Assembly: GCA_003164275.1 (NCBI GenBank)
Contig: PLSY01000308.1
Location: 1-22,472 of the forward strand
Length of the DNA: 22,472 bases
Direction of reading: 5' to 3'
DNA from: Acidimicrobiaceae bacterium
GTDB lineage: Bacteria; Actinomycetota; Acidimicrobiia; Acidimicrobiales; RAAP-2
Both the position numbers and the translations under genes were made by a program. Position 1 is the stretch's first letter; every line of letters begins with the position of its first letter. Positions 1 to 6,979 of the stretch are shown piece by piece. The notes beneath the pieces are model-generated. The model saw only the letters and a program-made list of their open reading frames with translations. It ran no database searches and had not been told where the DNA came from.

Positions 1-23
1 TCCACAATTTCTGGGGAACCTCA

Positions 24-815
24 CTATTCAAAGAGATCCGGCTCATTCTTCTGCAGGTCGCTCCAGAGCGTTTGAAATCCGAGCCAACCATGCTTGTGCT
101 GCCCCACTTGGTCGTGCGCCCTCAGCGCATCGTGATGTCCGATGCTCGGGAGCGGCTCGTTTGGTGCGGCAGCCGAAAGCAGCAGGTGTGTCCCACAGCA
201 TTTCTCCAACAGGTGGAGCCAAAATGCAGCCTCGTCAACCGTCGTGCCAACCGTGATCAAGCCATGGTGGCGCAGAATCAGGGCTTTGTTCCCTTCTAGA
301 ACACTTGCCACCCGATCGCCTTCGCTAGCGTCGTAGATGACACCTGTATATTCGTCGAAGACGGCATGATCCTGGTAGAACGCGCATGCATCCTGCGTAA
401 CCGGCGAAAGTTGCCTTCCTGTCGCCGACCATGCCTGGCCATTTGGCGTATGGGCGTGTGCAACCGCAACGACATCTGGACGCGCCCGATGGATGGCCGA
501 ATGGATCGCGAAGGCTGCGCCGTTGAGACTCCCTTCTCCTTCGAGAATCTCTCCTTCCGGAGAGACGAGAATTAGGTCTGACGAGCGAATCTGTCTCCAG
601 CTCATGCCGAACGGGTTGACCCAGAACTGCTCAGGATGTTGGGGATCGCGAACTGTTATGTGTCCGGCAACCCAATGGTCGTACCCGAATAGGGCGAAGA
701 TCCTGTAAGCACCGGCCAGGTGAGCCTTTCGATCCGCTCGCTCTTCTGCGAAGTCTCGTAGAGTCTCGGTGCCCAGTGACTCGCTGCGGCTGTTGTTTTC
801 TGTCTCTTGGAGCAA
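24..815 (-). CDS. Class II aldolase/adducin-family protein
   Basis: This 263-residue protein belongs to the class II aldolase/adducin fold, whose catalytic members cleave phosphorylated or free hydroxy-oxo compounds using a metal ion held by histidines. Visible motifs are GHITVRDP (51-58), H105, the HAH pair H120/H122 and RHHG (182-185), which match the metal-ligand pattern. The glutamate that acts as catalytic base in fuculose-phosphate aldolase aligns with alanine 101 (AAFAIH instead of SEWRFH), so retro-aldol activity is doubtful, as in the adducin-like branch. The only plausible start is TTG at 815; no in-frame ATG or GTG precedes the conserved core. It lies 56 bp downstream of the reductase gene on the same strand and is probably co-transcribed with it. 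Substrate unknown; a role in processing ring-cleavage products is inference from the neighbours. Confidence 0.85.
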   Translation of the reverse strand: MLQETENNSRSESLGTETLRDFAEERADRKAHLAGAYRIFALFGYDHWVAGHITVRDPQHPEQFWVNPFGMSWRQIRSSDLILVSPEGEILEGEGSLNGAAFAIHSAIHRARPDVVAVAHAHTPNGQAWSATGRQLSPVTQDACAFYQDHAVFDEYTGVIYDASEGDRVASVLEGNKALILRHHGLITVGTTVDEAAFWLHLLEKCCGTHLLLSAAAPNEPLPSIGHHDALRAHDQVGQHKHGWLGFQTLWSDLQKNEPDLFE

Positions 816-871
816 TGGAAGCCACCGTTTCCTCTTTGGTTCGAATCGTCAGAGCCTTCGCAGGCTCAACT

Positions 872-1912
872 TCATGGGACCGACTGAGGGAGCACAGGAG
901 TGATCCCTCCGAGCTCGATGAGCCAGTGCTCCAACGATTTCACGATTCGGTAGACAGAGACGGCAGTAGGTACGGCGATCTCCAGACCGTCGGCCTCTTT
1001 CAGCCATCTACCGAGTGAGTATTCGACCTCTGTGGGTCGACCCGCAAGGAGGTCATCGTGGAGGGATGGCCGACCGTATAGGCCCTGTGAGCACATCGAG
1101 ACCCCTAGCTCGGTCATGTGCTCGACTGCCTCCTCAAATGTCCACGAGGCAAAATCTCGAAACCGGGAGAATGGAGCGTAATAGTCAGCGGGCTCGTATC
1201 CCAGCGCCTGGTAGACGCTGAGTAGTTCGGTTGCGAGTTGGACATAGTGTTGCGCAGCTTCCTCAACGACGAGACCCTGTGCCACGGAGCCACCCAAGGC
1301 GCCGAAAATTGACGCCGACCAGCCAGCCACTACTGCAATCTGAAGAAGCTTCTCCCATTCCACGTGGTAAATGTCTTCTACACCTTGGGTCGAAAAGCCA
1401 GCCAGGTTAAAAGCCTCCACGAGGTCGTCTACTCGTGGGGTGCTGGAACCGTCGAGTTCTCCGAAGTAGGCCGTAGTGGGCGCAGATGCCGTGTGAGCCA
1501 CAATCCCGGGTGCCTGCAGCGTTCCGCCTTCGATCGTCGAAGCACCAATTACCCGCTCTCGACCGATCCAGCGCACCAGCTCGTCCTCTTTGCTGACCGT
1601 GTTCTGGACAGAGAAGGCGACGCCAATTCGATCTCGAAGGCAGTCCGCTGCCGTGAGCATCTCGTGGGTCGCGGCGGCCTTGACTGCGAGCATCACGTAA
1701 TCGAATTCACCATCTACCTCTTCGGGAGAGGTGACGGCGGTCAGCCCGGACACGGTGAGACTGCCGCGTATTCCGGAGATCTCGAGTCCATTCTGCCGAA
1801 TGGCGTTGACGTGCGACTGACGACCCACGAGCGTGACATCGACCCCCGAATGACTGAGCCAACCGCCGAGTACCGAACCCAGTCCGCCGGCACCCAAAAT
1901 GCACATCCGCAT
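872..1912 (-). CDS. Ketopantoate reductase-like (ApbA/PanE family) oxidoreductase
   Basis: A 346-residue NAD(P)-dependent oxidoreductase of the 2-dehydropantoate 2-reductase family. The N-terminal Rossmann fold shows GAGGLG at 7-12, AVKA around 76-79 and QNT around 103-105. The C-terminal helical domain has the family lysine K188 in WEKLL and the stretch PSLHDDLLAGRPTEVEYSLG near 280-299. The asparagine that normally follows in KLxxN and contacts pantoate is isoleucine here (I192). The protein is also longer than typical PanE of about 300 residues. It therefore probably reduces another 2-oxo acid rather than serving coenzyme A synthesis. The ATG at 1912 has AGGAGG about 9 bases upstream and a strong promoter at 1962-1990. 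It is the first gene of a probable two-gene operon with the aldolase-like gene. Confidence 0.85.
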   Translation of the reverse strand: MRMCILGAGGLGSVLGGWLSHSGVDVTLVGRQSHVNAIRQNGLEISGIRGSLTVSGLTAVTSPEEVDGEFDYVMLAVKAAATHEMLTAADCLRDRIGVAFSVQNTVSKEDELVRWIGRERVIGASTIEGGTLQAPGIVAHTASAPTTAYFGELDGSSTPRVDDLVEAFNLAGFSTQGVEDIYHVEWEKLLQIAVVAGWSASIFGALGGSVAQGLVVEEAAQHYVQLATELLSVYQALGYEPADYYAPFSRFRDFASWTFEEAVEHMTELGVSMCSQGLYGRPSLHDDLLAGRPTEVEYSLGRWLKEADGLEIAVPTAVSVYRIVKSLEHWLIELGGITPVLPQSVP

Positions 1913-1961
1913 GCGCCGCTTCCTCCTGCGCGTGATCCTGCAGATCGCGCTTCGATTGGCG

Positions 1962-1990
1962 AATGTAATTCAGAGCCAGAGTGATGTCAA
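1962..1990 (-). promoter_or_regulatory. Promoter of the reductase/aldolase-like operon
   Basis: On the minus strand a perfect -35 box TTGACA (1985-1990) is followed by a 17-base spacer and a -10 box TACATT (1962-1967, 4 of 6 consensus). It lies about 50 bases upstream of the reductase start at 1912 and back to back with the dioxygenase promoter, with only 4 bases between the two -35 boxes. Confidence 0.6.
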
Positions 1991-1994
1991 GAGG

Positions 1995-2023
1995 TTGATA
2001 AGTAGAAGAACATTGGTTATGTT
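1995..2023 (+). promoter_or_regulatory. Promoter of the extradiol dioxygenase gene, with overlapping palindrome
   Basis: A -35 box TTGATA (1995-2000), a 17-base spacer and a -10 box TATGTT (2018-2023) precede the dioxygenase start by about 65 bases. A short inverted repeat, AACAT-N5-ATGTT (2009-2023), covers the -10 region and is a candidate operator. The regulator is not identified; the MarR gene at 3016-3573 is the nearest candidate. Confidence 0.55.
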
Positions 2024-2087
2024 GATGGATGCAAAGGCTTAGGCGCGCACTACGCGAGTCGCCGTTGAAATGAGAGGGGGAGGAATG

Positions 2088-2990
2088 ATGGATTGCCGCG
2101 GGCTCGGCTACCTAGTAATCGAAACACCGGACAGAGATGAGTGGGAGAGGTATCTGGAGGGGGTTGTCGGACTGATGCCCGACTCCGGTCCGGAAGGTGC
2201 TGAGCCGAACTCTTCTCATTTCCGCATGGACGATCGGATCTATCGGATCTCGGTGACAACTGCATCTCAAGAGACCTATGTAGCCGGTTGGGAGCTCCCA
2301 AATGAAGGCGCCTGGAGAGCAGCGATTTCCGCGCTCGAGACCGCTGGAGTGGCGGTACTGACGTGTGACTCCAGCGAGGCGAAGCTACGTGGTGTGAGTG
2401 GACTGGCCAAATTCGTCGATCCATTTGACAATGCCATCGAGATCTTCTGGGGTCAGTTTGTCACCGAGACCCCGTTCGAATCACCACAGGGTGTGACGGC
2501 TTTCTGCGCCGGACCGCTTGGCGTCGGGCACCTTCTGTATGTCGTGCCGTCGTGCGATCAGGCCGTCAAGTTCTACCGAGACCTTCTCGGATTCCAGGTA
2601 ACTGATTACTTCGTATGGGGTGACAAATCTGCATGGTTTCTTCGGTGCAACGAGCGTCACCACACGGTGGCATTTGTAGATCTACCCATCCCCGGAGGAT
2701 TTGGGCTCTCTCACTTCATGGTCGAAGCGCAAACACTCGGGGATGTGGGACGAGCGCTGGATCGGGCAACGGACGCGAAGATCGAGATCATCAACTCGCT
2801 CGGCCAGCACAGTAATGACAAGTGCACTTCCTTCTACATGCGGACTCCAGGCCGAACCAACGCAGAGGTTGGAGTCGGCCAACTCAGAATCGATGATGCG
2901 ACATGGGAGGTCATTGCGTGGTCCGGGCGCGGCGACTACTGGGGTCACCGAGGTCCGCTTATGGACGAGATCGCTGATGCAAAGGTCTAG
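2088..2990 (+). CDS. Type I extradiol ring-cleavage dioxygenase (BphC-like, VOC superfamily)
   Basis: This enzyme probably opens a catechol-type ring next to the two hydroxyls using Fe(II) and O2. It has two vicinal-oxygen-chelate modules, the first starting at GLGYLVIETPDRDEW and the second at GVGHLLYVVPSCDQAV. Counting from the ATG at 2088, the metal ligands fall at H148, H209 and E260, almost the positions in biphenyl-type BphC (146, 210, 260). The signature near the glutamate (GQHSND...FYMRTPGRTNAE) fits the family pattern except for arginine at a usual Gly/Pro position. The 2088 start is preferred because GGGGGAGG sits 4 bases upstream and the numbering agrees with the family; ATG at 2085 or 2070 would add 1 or 6 residues. 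The gene is divergent from the reductase/aldolase operon and convergent with the MarR gene. The ring substrate is unknown. Confidence 0.9.
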   Translation: MDCRGLGYLVIETPDRDEWERYLEGVVGLMPDSGPEGAEPNSSHFRMDDRIYRISVTTASQETYVAGWELPNEGAWRAAISALETAGVAVLTCDSSEAKLRGVSGLAKFVDPFDNAIEIFWGQFVTETPFESPQGVTAFCAGPLGVGHLLYVVPSCDQAVKFYRDLLGFQVTDYFVWGDKSAWFLRCNERHHTVAFVDLPIPGGFGLSHFMVEAQTLGDVGRALDRATDAKIEIINSLGQHSNDKCTSFYMRTPGRTNAEVGVGQLRIDDATWEVIAWSGRGDYWGHRGPLMDEIADAKV

Positions 2991-3015
2991 ATAGGCGATT
3001 CACATGCAATCGATC

Positions 3016-3573
3016 TCAAGGGTCGGAGGACAGTGAGCCGTCCAACTCTTCGAAGACCTCCCGCATCTTGGACAACAGAGAGATGAGCCTCTGCCTTTCC
3101 GCATCCGAGAATGCGCTATCCAGGGCGGTGTCAATGATCTCGAACCGAGTTGCTGCCTTGGCGAATGCCCTGCGGCCGCTGGGGGTGACCTGAGCAACGA
3201 GCACGCGTGCCGATGTTGAGGGAGTGGAATTTCGCTTTATGAATCCCTTTCCTTCGAGTCCTGCGATGACGCCAACCATCGCTTGAGGAGACACGGTGAG
3301 GGTACGGGCGAGCGCAGCCGAGGACGCAGCTTGAACTCGATCCAACACCTGCATAACGCCAAACTGTGCCTTGGTGAGACTTGTCCGCAAGAGGGCTTGC
3401 CGCAGAGCCTTCTGCATAGATCGTTCGGTAAGACGAAGGTGCCACAGGAGAGTGCCGAGAGGTAGCTCGTAGAAGCCAGTCTGAGGCTCCACGTCGACTC
3501 GGTTGGTCGAGGGTGAAGGTGATTTGGCAACCCCCTTGGTGCCTGCCCGGGCTACACGCGCTCGATCGTTCAT
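3016..3573 (-). CDS. MarR-family transcriptional regulator
   Basis: A 185-residue winged-helix DNA-binding protein, slightly long for MarR because of a charged N-terminal extension of about 35 residues. The core shows TKAQFGVMQVLDRV (67-80), the helix-turn-helix region SSAALARTLTVSPQAMVGVI (84-103) and GLEGKGFIKR (105-114), followed by the wing and the C-terminal dimerisation helix with LISLLSKMREVFEEL. The ATG at 3573 has AGGAG 11 bases upstream. MarR proteins are usually dimeric repressors released by phenolic or other aromatic ligands. Its position beside the dioxygenase makes that gene and the divergent operon plausible targets (inference). A palindrome 20 bp upstream suggests autoregulation. 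Confidence 0.9.
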   Translation of the reverse strand: MNDRARVARAGTKGVAKSPSPSTNRVDVEPQTGFYELPLGTLLWHLRLTERSMQKALRQALLRTSLTKAQFGVMQVLDRVQAASSAALARTLTVSPQAMVGVIAGLEGKGFIKRNSTPSTSARVLVAQVTPSGRRAFAKAATRFEIIDTALDSAFSDAERQRLISLLSKMREVFEELDGSLSSDP

Positions 3574-3592
3574 ATGTCTCAGTTCTCCTCAT

Positions 3593-3614
3593 TTGCATAC
3601 GGACTGGTACGCAA
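3593..3614 (-). promoter_or_regulatory. Candidate MarR operator
   Basis: An inverted repeat TTGCATAC-N6-GTACGCAA (15 of 16 arm positions symmetric) lies 20 bp upstream of the MarR start codon. The TTGC...GCAA form and 22-bp length resemble known MarR-family boxes, so autoregulation is likely. Binding is inferred from symmetry and position only. Confidence 0.45.
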
Positions 3615-4260
3615 CCTCATTGCCCGGGCGTCCGGGCGAGATCCTCGACGGTGAGTAGCTGTCCGATCTGGTGTCGATGCATACCCGACGTCTGCGGATT
3701 TGGTAACTGCATAAGGTACTCGACCCCTTCGACGAGGCTTCGGGGTATCAGCGCCGGTTGTGAGCAGTTGGTCGAGTATTCCATCGCACGCCCGAACGGA
3801 GCAAAGGCCGACCGACCACTTAAATTTAGGTCATTGACGGGCAGTCTCAGATCCGCCGGCAACATCGCCAAACTCGATCAATCTTTGCCACGACGGCGTC
3901 CAGCGGACCCGCACGCACATCCAATCCGATCACAGCTCACGCAACTGAGGTCGCAGTGTGAGTCGCCCGTCCCTCCTGCGCCGGCCGATTGAGGGCGCCG
4001 TTCTGCTGTCAAGGCCCGCTGGTCAACATCCCCAAGGCCTATCTCGGTCTTGTGGGGTCAGCTGGAGCTGAGGACATCAAGTAGGCCGCCTTCCGAAACT
4101 GAAAAGACGAATCAGTTCAAAGTCCGTGTTCGGTGAGGATCGAATGGCGTCACCAGCTCAGCCCGCTGAGGTGGCATCTGGGTCAGCTCTCGAAATCAAA
4201 GGCCATTGAGACACCACCACCGAGTCCAAACCGGAGGGTGAGCCGGAGAACGGGACTTGG
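3615..4260. other. Gene-poor interval between MarR and serine hydrolase genes
   Basis: About 650 bp without a convincing gene. Small open frames exist on both strands (for example an 84-codon minus-strand frame at 3617-3871), but none shows a recognisable domain or good ribosome site. A plus-strand stretch ending at a TAG at 4081-4083 reads PLVNIPKAYLGLVGSAGAED and may be the tail of a decayed gene, but the family is not recognised. A small inverted repeat TCAGCT-GG-AGCTGA lies at 4058-4071. The stretch looks like eroded sequence rather than a regulatory hub. Confidence 0.4.
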
Positions 4261-4266
4261 TACGCT
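4261..4266 (+). promoter_or_regulatory. Candidate leaderless -10 box of the serine hydrolase gene
   Basis: TACGCT (TANNNT type) ends 6 bases before the GTG start at 4273, the spacing typical of leaderless actinobacterial transcripts. There is no clear Shine-Dalgarno sequence just upstream and no good -35 box, so this remains tentative. Confidence 0.3.
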
Positions 4267-4272
4267 CGACCG

Positions 4273-5451
4273 GTGATCTCCTGGCGGAAGTGTCGGACCA
4301 AACCAACAGCGTTGGTCGTGGCCGTCGCCTCTCTCGCACTCACGCTCGCCCTCCTGCCGGTCACTGGGCAGCAAGCGGGAGCGACGTCCCGAGCGGACCG
4401 GGCAGCCCTCGATGCGGCCATGCGCCAACTTCTGGCCACGAACAACGGACCACCCGGCGTGATAGCTGTCATCGACCGGTACGGTCACATCGATATCCAC
4501 AGTGCCGGTACCTCACAGGTCGGTGAGTCCACGCCGATCACGGGCCAGGACCACCTCCGGCTGGCCAGTGTGGCCAAGGCGTTCAGCGGAGCGGTGGCTT
4601 TGTCACTGGTCGCCCAGGGGACTCTCCACCTGACGGACACGGTCGGGAAGTGGTTGCCCACCCTGCCCAGCCAGTGGTCCAAGGTCACCCTCGCCCAGTT
4701 GCTGCAGCACACGAGCGGGATCGACGACTTCAGCCAAACCAAGGCCTTCCAAGATGCCGTGATTGCCAACCTCACGAACCCACCGCCACCCGCCACCCTG
4801 CTCACCTACGCCGACCCCGAGCTGAAGTTCACCCCCGGTTCCGAGTACGAGTATTCCAACTCGGACAACATCGTCGTGGCCCTGATGGTCCAAGCCGCCA
4901 CGGGCCGGTCCTACGAGGAGGAGTTGGCCACCCAGGTCTACGGACCGCTCGGCCTGGCCAACACCAGTCTCCCGTCCGGCGTGGCCATGCCCGCCCCGAT
5001 CGCCGCCGGCTACCAGCCCGACCCGCCAAACCAGCCCGAAGATGTCACCGAGCTCATCGCCGCCGGCTGGGCCTGGGCCTCTGGCGGCATCGTCTCCACG
5101 CCCCTCGATGCCACCGCCTTCGTCAGGGGCTACGCCCGGGGTGCCACCACCAATGCGGCGACCCACGCCATCCAGATGACCACCTTCCGGCCCGGATCGT
5201 CGGAGCCACCGGGCCCGGGAGCCAACTCGGCAGGCCTGGCCATCTTCCGCTATCAGACCGAGTGCGGGACGGTCTATGGCCACACCGGGAACACGTCGGG
5301 CTACACACAGTTCATCGCCTCGACGCCTGACGGATCGGAGTCGGTGACCGTTTCGGTCAACTCGCAGATCACCCCGAAGACGAACCCCGTGGCCTTCGCC
5401 GCTCTGCAGAAGGTGGAGCTGGCCGGGGTATGCACCGCTCTCGACGCCTGA
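4273..5451 (+). CDS. Secreted serine hydrolase, beta-lactamase class C / D-Ala-D-Ala carboxypeptidase fold
   Basis: A 392-residue exported serine hydrolase of the beta-lactamase/penicillin-binding-protein superfamily. An N-terminal signal peptide (RKCRTK followed by a hydrophobic run, about 12-31, likely cleaved near 37) sends it across the membrane. The three active-site motifs are complete: SVAK (S99, K102), YSN (194-196) and HTG (337-339). LQHTSGI (145-150) and GWAWASGGIVST (265-276) are typical of the family. HTG in place of KTG is common in DD-peptidase and esterase members, so the natural substrate may be a peptidoglycan peptide or an ester rather than a beta-lactam. The start is GTG. 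The gene stands alone, and nothing marks it as an acquired resistance gene. Confidence 0.9.
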   Translation: MISWRKCRTKPTALVVAVASLALTLALLPVTGQQAGATSRADRAALDAAMRQLLATNNGPPGVIAVIDRYGHIDIHSAGTSQVGESTPITGQDHLRLASVAKAFSGAVALSLVAQGTLHLTDTVGKWLPTLPSQWSKVTLAQLLQHTSGIDDFSQTKAFQDAVIANLTNPPPPATLLTYADPELKFTPGSEYEYSNSDNIVVALMVQAATGRSYEEELATQVYGPLGLANTSLPSGVAMPAPIAAGYQPDPPNQPEDVTELIAAGWAWASGGIVSTPLDATAFVRGYARGATTNAATHAIQMTTFRPGSSEPPGPGANSAGLAIFRYQTECGTVYGHTGNTSGYTQFIASTPDGSESVTVSVNSQITPKTNPVAFAALQKVELAGVCTALDA

Positions 5452-5700
5452 CGGCGTGCCTTAGGAAGGCCGATTCAGCCGCGTTGGGGTCCTGACTCAG
5501 GCACCTCCGGCTGGAGTTCTGCTCACGACAGCTGATCGCTGCGATCACGTCGAACTGCGAGGCATTGCCATTGGGAGCCAAGTAGGGGGCGATGCGCAGA
5601 GACAGCTGCCATGGCTCGCCTCGAGTCGTCGGAGAGAGCCGACGCGGCATGGGCATGACCCCAGAGAGCCGCCTCATCCGGCCTGGGTTCGCCCAAGGGG
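5452..5700. other. Intergenic region downstream of the serine hydrolase
   Basis: No convincing gene. A small GCCTT-AGG-AAGGC hairpin lies just after the hydrolase stop (about 5458-5470) without a T-run, so a terminator role is weak. The 3' limit of this interval is the operator-promoter at 5702-5746. Confidence 0.35.
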
Positions 5701-5701
5701 G

Positions 5702-5746
5702 TTGACGAGGCTAACAATGTTAGCCATACTAGCTAACAACGTTAGC
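5702..5746 (+). promoter_or_regulatory. Repressible promoter with two palindromic operators
   Basis: The -35 box TTGACG (5702-5707) and -10 box CATACT (5725-5730) are 17 bases apart. The palindrome GCTAACAATGTTAGC (5710-5724, perfect 7-1-7) lies wholly inside the spacer. A second, GCTAACAACGTTAGC (5732-5746, 6-3-6), starts just after the -10 box and covers the expected transcription start. Their centres are 22 bp apart, about two helical turns, so two repressor dimers could bind the same face. The TetR protein encoded downstream is the obvious candidate. Confidence 0.75.
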
Positions 5747-5777
5747 CCGACCATCGAGCACCTGAGAGGAGACACCA

Positions 5778-6239
5778 ATGGATACGCAGCCGCACTACAG
5801 GGAACCCGGACTCATGACGAGGAAGGTTTTGAATCCCGCTATTTCGATGCTGACGAAGGCAGGAATCAGTGTCTGGGGGAGCAGAGTCCTGGAGGTTCGG
5901 GGACGGAAGAGTGGGGATCCTCGCCAGACCCCGGTGAACCTGCTCGAGCTCGACGGGATTCAATTTCTGGTCTCGGCCCGAGGCAATGGCCAGTGGGTCC
6001 GCAACGTTCGTGCCGCTGACGGCAGGTTCGCCCTTCTGCTCGGTCGGCACCGTGATGAGCGGACGGCAGAGGAAGTGCCCGACAGCGAAAAGTCACCCAT
6101 CCTCCGCGCTTATCTCCGCAAGTGGAAGTCAGAAGTCGGCATCTTCTTCGATGGGGTAACCGCAGACTCGGAGGAAAGCGATCTTCAACGGATCGCGCCC
6201 AATCATCCTGTGTTCCGTCTCTCTCCGGGTCGGAGCTAA
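5778..6239 (+). CDS. F420-dependent nitroreductase/quinone reductase (Ddn family)
   Basis: A 153-residue protein of the deazaflavin (F420H2)-dependent Ddn family, split-barrel reductases that act on quinones, nitro compounds or other hydrophobic substrates. Typical elements are VLEVRGRKSG (37-46), TPVNLLELDG (51-60), FLVSARGNGQWVRNVRAADG (63-82) and the C-terminal APNHPVFRL (140-148). No signal peptide or membrane span is seen. The ATG at 5778 has GAGAGGAGA 5-6 bases upstream. It is the first gene after a promoter with two operators and is followed 66-99 bp later by a TetR gene on the same strand, so the two form an autoregulated operon. Presence of this family implies the host makes coenzyme F420. 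The substrate is unknown. Confidence 0.88.
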   Translation: MDTQPHYREPGLMTRKVLNPAISMLTKAGISVWGSRVLEVRGRKSGDPRQTPVNLLELDGIQFLVSARGNGQWVRNVRAADGRFALLLGRHRDERTAEEVPDSEKSPILRAYLRKWKSEVGIFFDGVTADSEESDLQRIAPNHPVFRLSPGRS

Positions 6240-6338
6240 GAAGGAAGTGGCGATGCAGTCAGCAGCGATGGATAGTCGACCTCGGCTTCTTCACCCAGCC
6301 TCGGCTTGGGGCAAACGGACCAGCAGTCGGAGGACGAT

Positions 6339-6959
6339 GTGAGGACGGCGGCCACGGAGGCGGCCACATCAGAGGAGGAGCTCCTGGCTGGAGAGATGCC
6401 TCGCCCTGCACTTCCGCCTGCTCGGACAGCTCGTGCGGTCGAGATCGTGGCCACCGCTCGCCGCCTTCTCGAGGACGAAGGGCCCAACGCGGTGACCATG
6501 CGCCGAATCGCTGATGACATGGGCATCCAAGCGCCGTCGCTCTACAAGCATTTCTCGAGCAAGGCGATGGTCGAGATGGCGTTGATCGAAGACGCTCTCT
6601 TCGACTTCGGTGAGGTCTCTCACCGGGCCTTGCACGCTCCGGAAGCCGCGACGCCCATCGTCAGGCTCCTGGCCGCCTACCGCCGGTACTGCCTCGCCCA
6701 TTCAAACCTGTATCGGCTCTGTACGTCCGGCCAACTCGACCGGGAGAGCTTGCCAACAGGCCTGGAGGAGTGGGCCGGGAATCCATGGTTCGTAGTCACC
6801 GCTGACTCTTCGTTGGCGCAGGCCTTGTGGTCGTTTGCCCACGGCATGCTGATCCTCGAGATGGACGAGCGCTACCCGCCAGGGTCGGACCTCGACCAGA
6901 CCTGGCAGGCGGGAGCCACCGCCTTCGAGCAGAGTGTCAAACGGGGGAGCGGTCGATAG
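6339..6959 (+). CDS. TetR/AcrR-family transcriptional regulator
   Basis: A 206-residue one-component repressor with an N-terminal TetR helix-turn-helix (about residues 30-80). It shows RAVEIVATARRLLEDEGPNA and VTMRRIADDMGIQAPSLYKH, the classic recognition-helix region ending in YKHF. The C-terminal ligand-binding domain contains AYRRYCLAHSNLYRL and the helix LAQALWSFAHGMLILE. GTG at 6339 is chosen because GGAGGA ends 4 bases before it; TTG at 6306 and ATG at 6396 are alternatives. It is the second gene of the Ddn-family reductase operon. The two GCTAAC palindromes in the promoter are its most likely binding sites, giving negative autoregulation (inference). The convergent P450 gene could be a second target, but no GCTAAC palindrome was seen there. 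Confidence 0.88.
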   Translation: MRTAATEAATSEEELLAGEMPRPALPPARTARAVEIVATARRLLEDEGPNAVTMRRIADDMGIQAPSLYKHFSSKAMVEMALIEDALFDFGEVSHRALHAPEAATPIVRLLAAYRRYCLAHSNLYRLCTSGQLDRESLPTGLEEWAGNPWFVVTADSSLAQALWSFAHGMLILEMDERYPPGSDLDQTWQAGATAFEQSVKRGSGR

Positions 6960-6979
6960 CAGAAGTTGCGGGTCAGAGG

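Noticed and set aside
838..847. GGTTCGAATC resembling a tRNA T-loop
   Set aside because: The flanking bases do not form a T stem, and no acceptor, D or anticodon arms can be folded around it.
872..1912. Naming the reductase gene panE
   Set aside because: A substrate-pocket residue differs and the neighbours are not pantothenate genes.
4603..5283. Open frames of 226 codons antisense to and out of frame with the serine hydrolase
   Set aside because: They are Gly- or Arg/Pro-rich shadows of a gene with complete active-site motifs.
4273..5451. Reading the serine hydrolase as an acquired beta-lactamase
   Set aside because: The motifs are shared by DD-peptidases and esterases and there is no mobile or resistance context.
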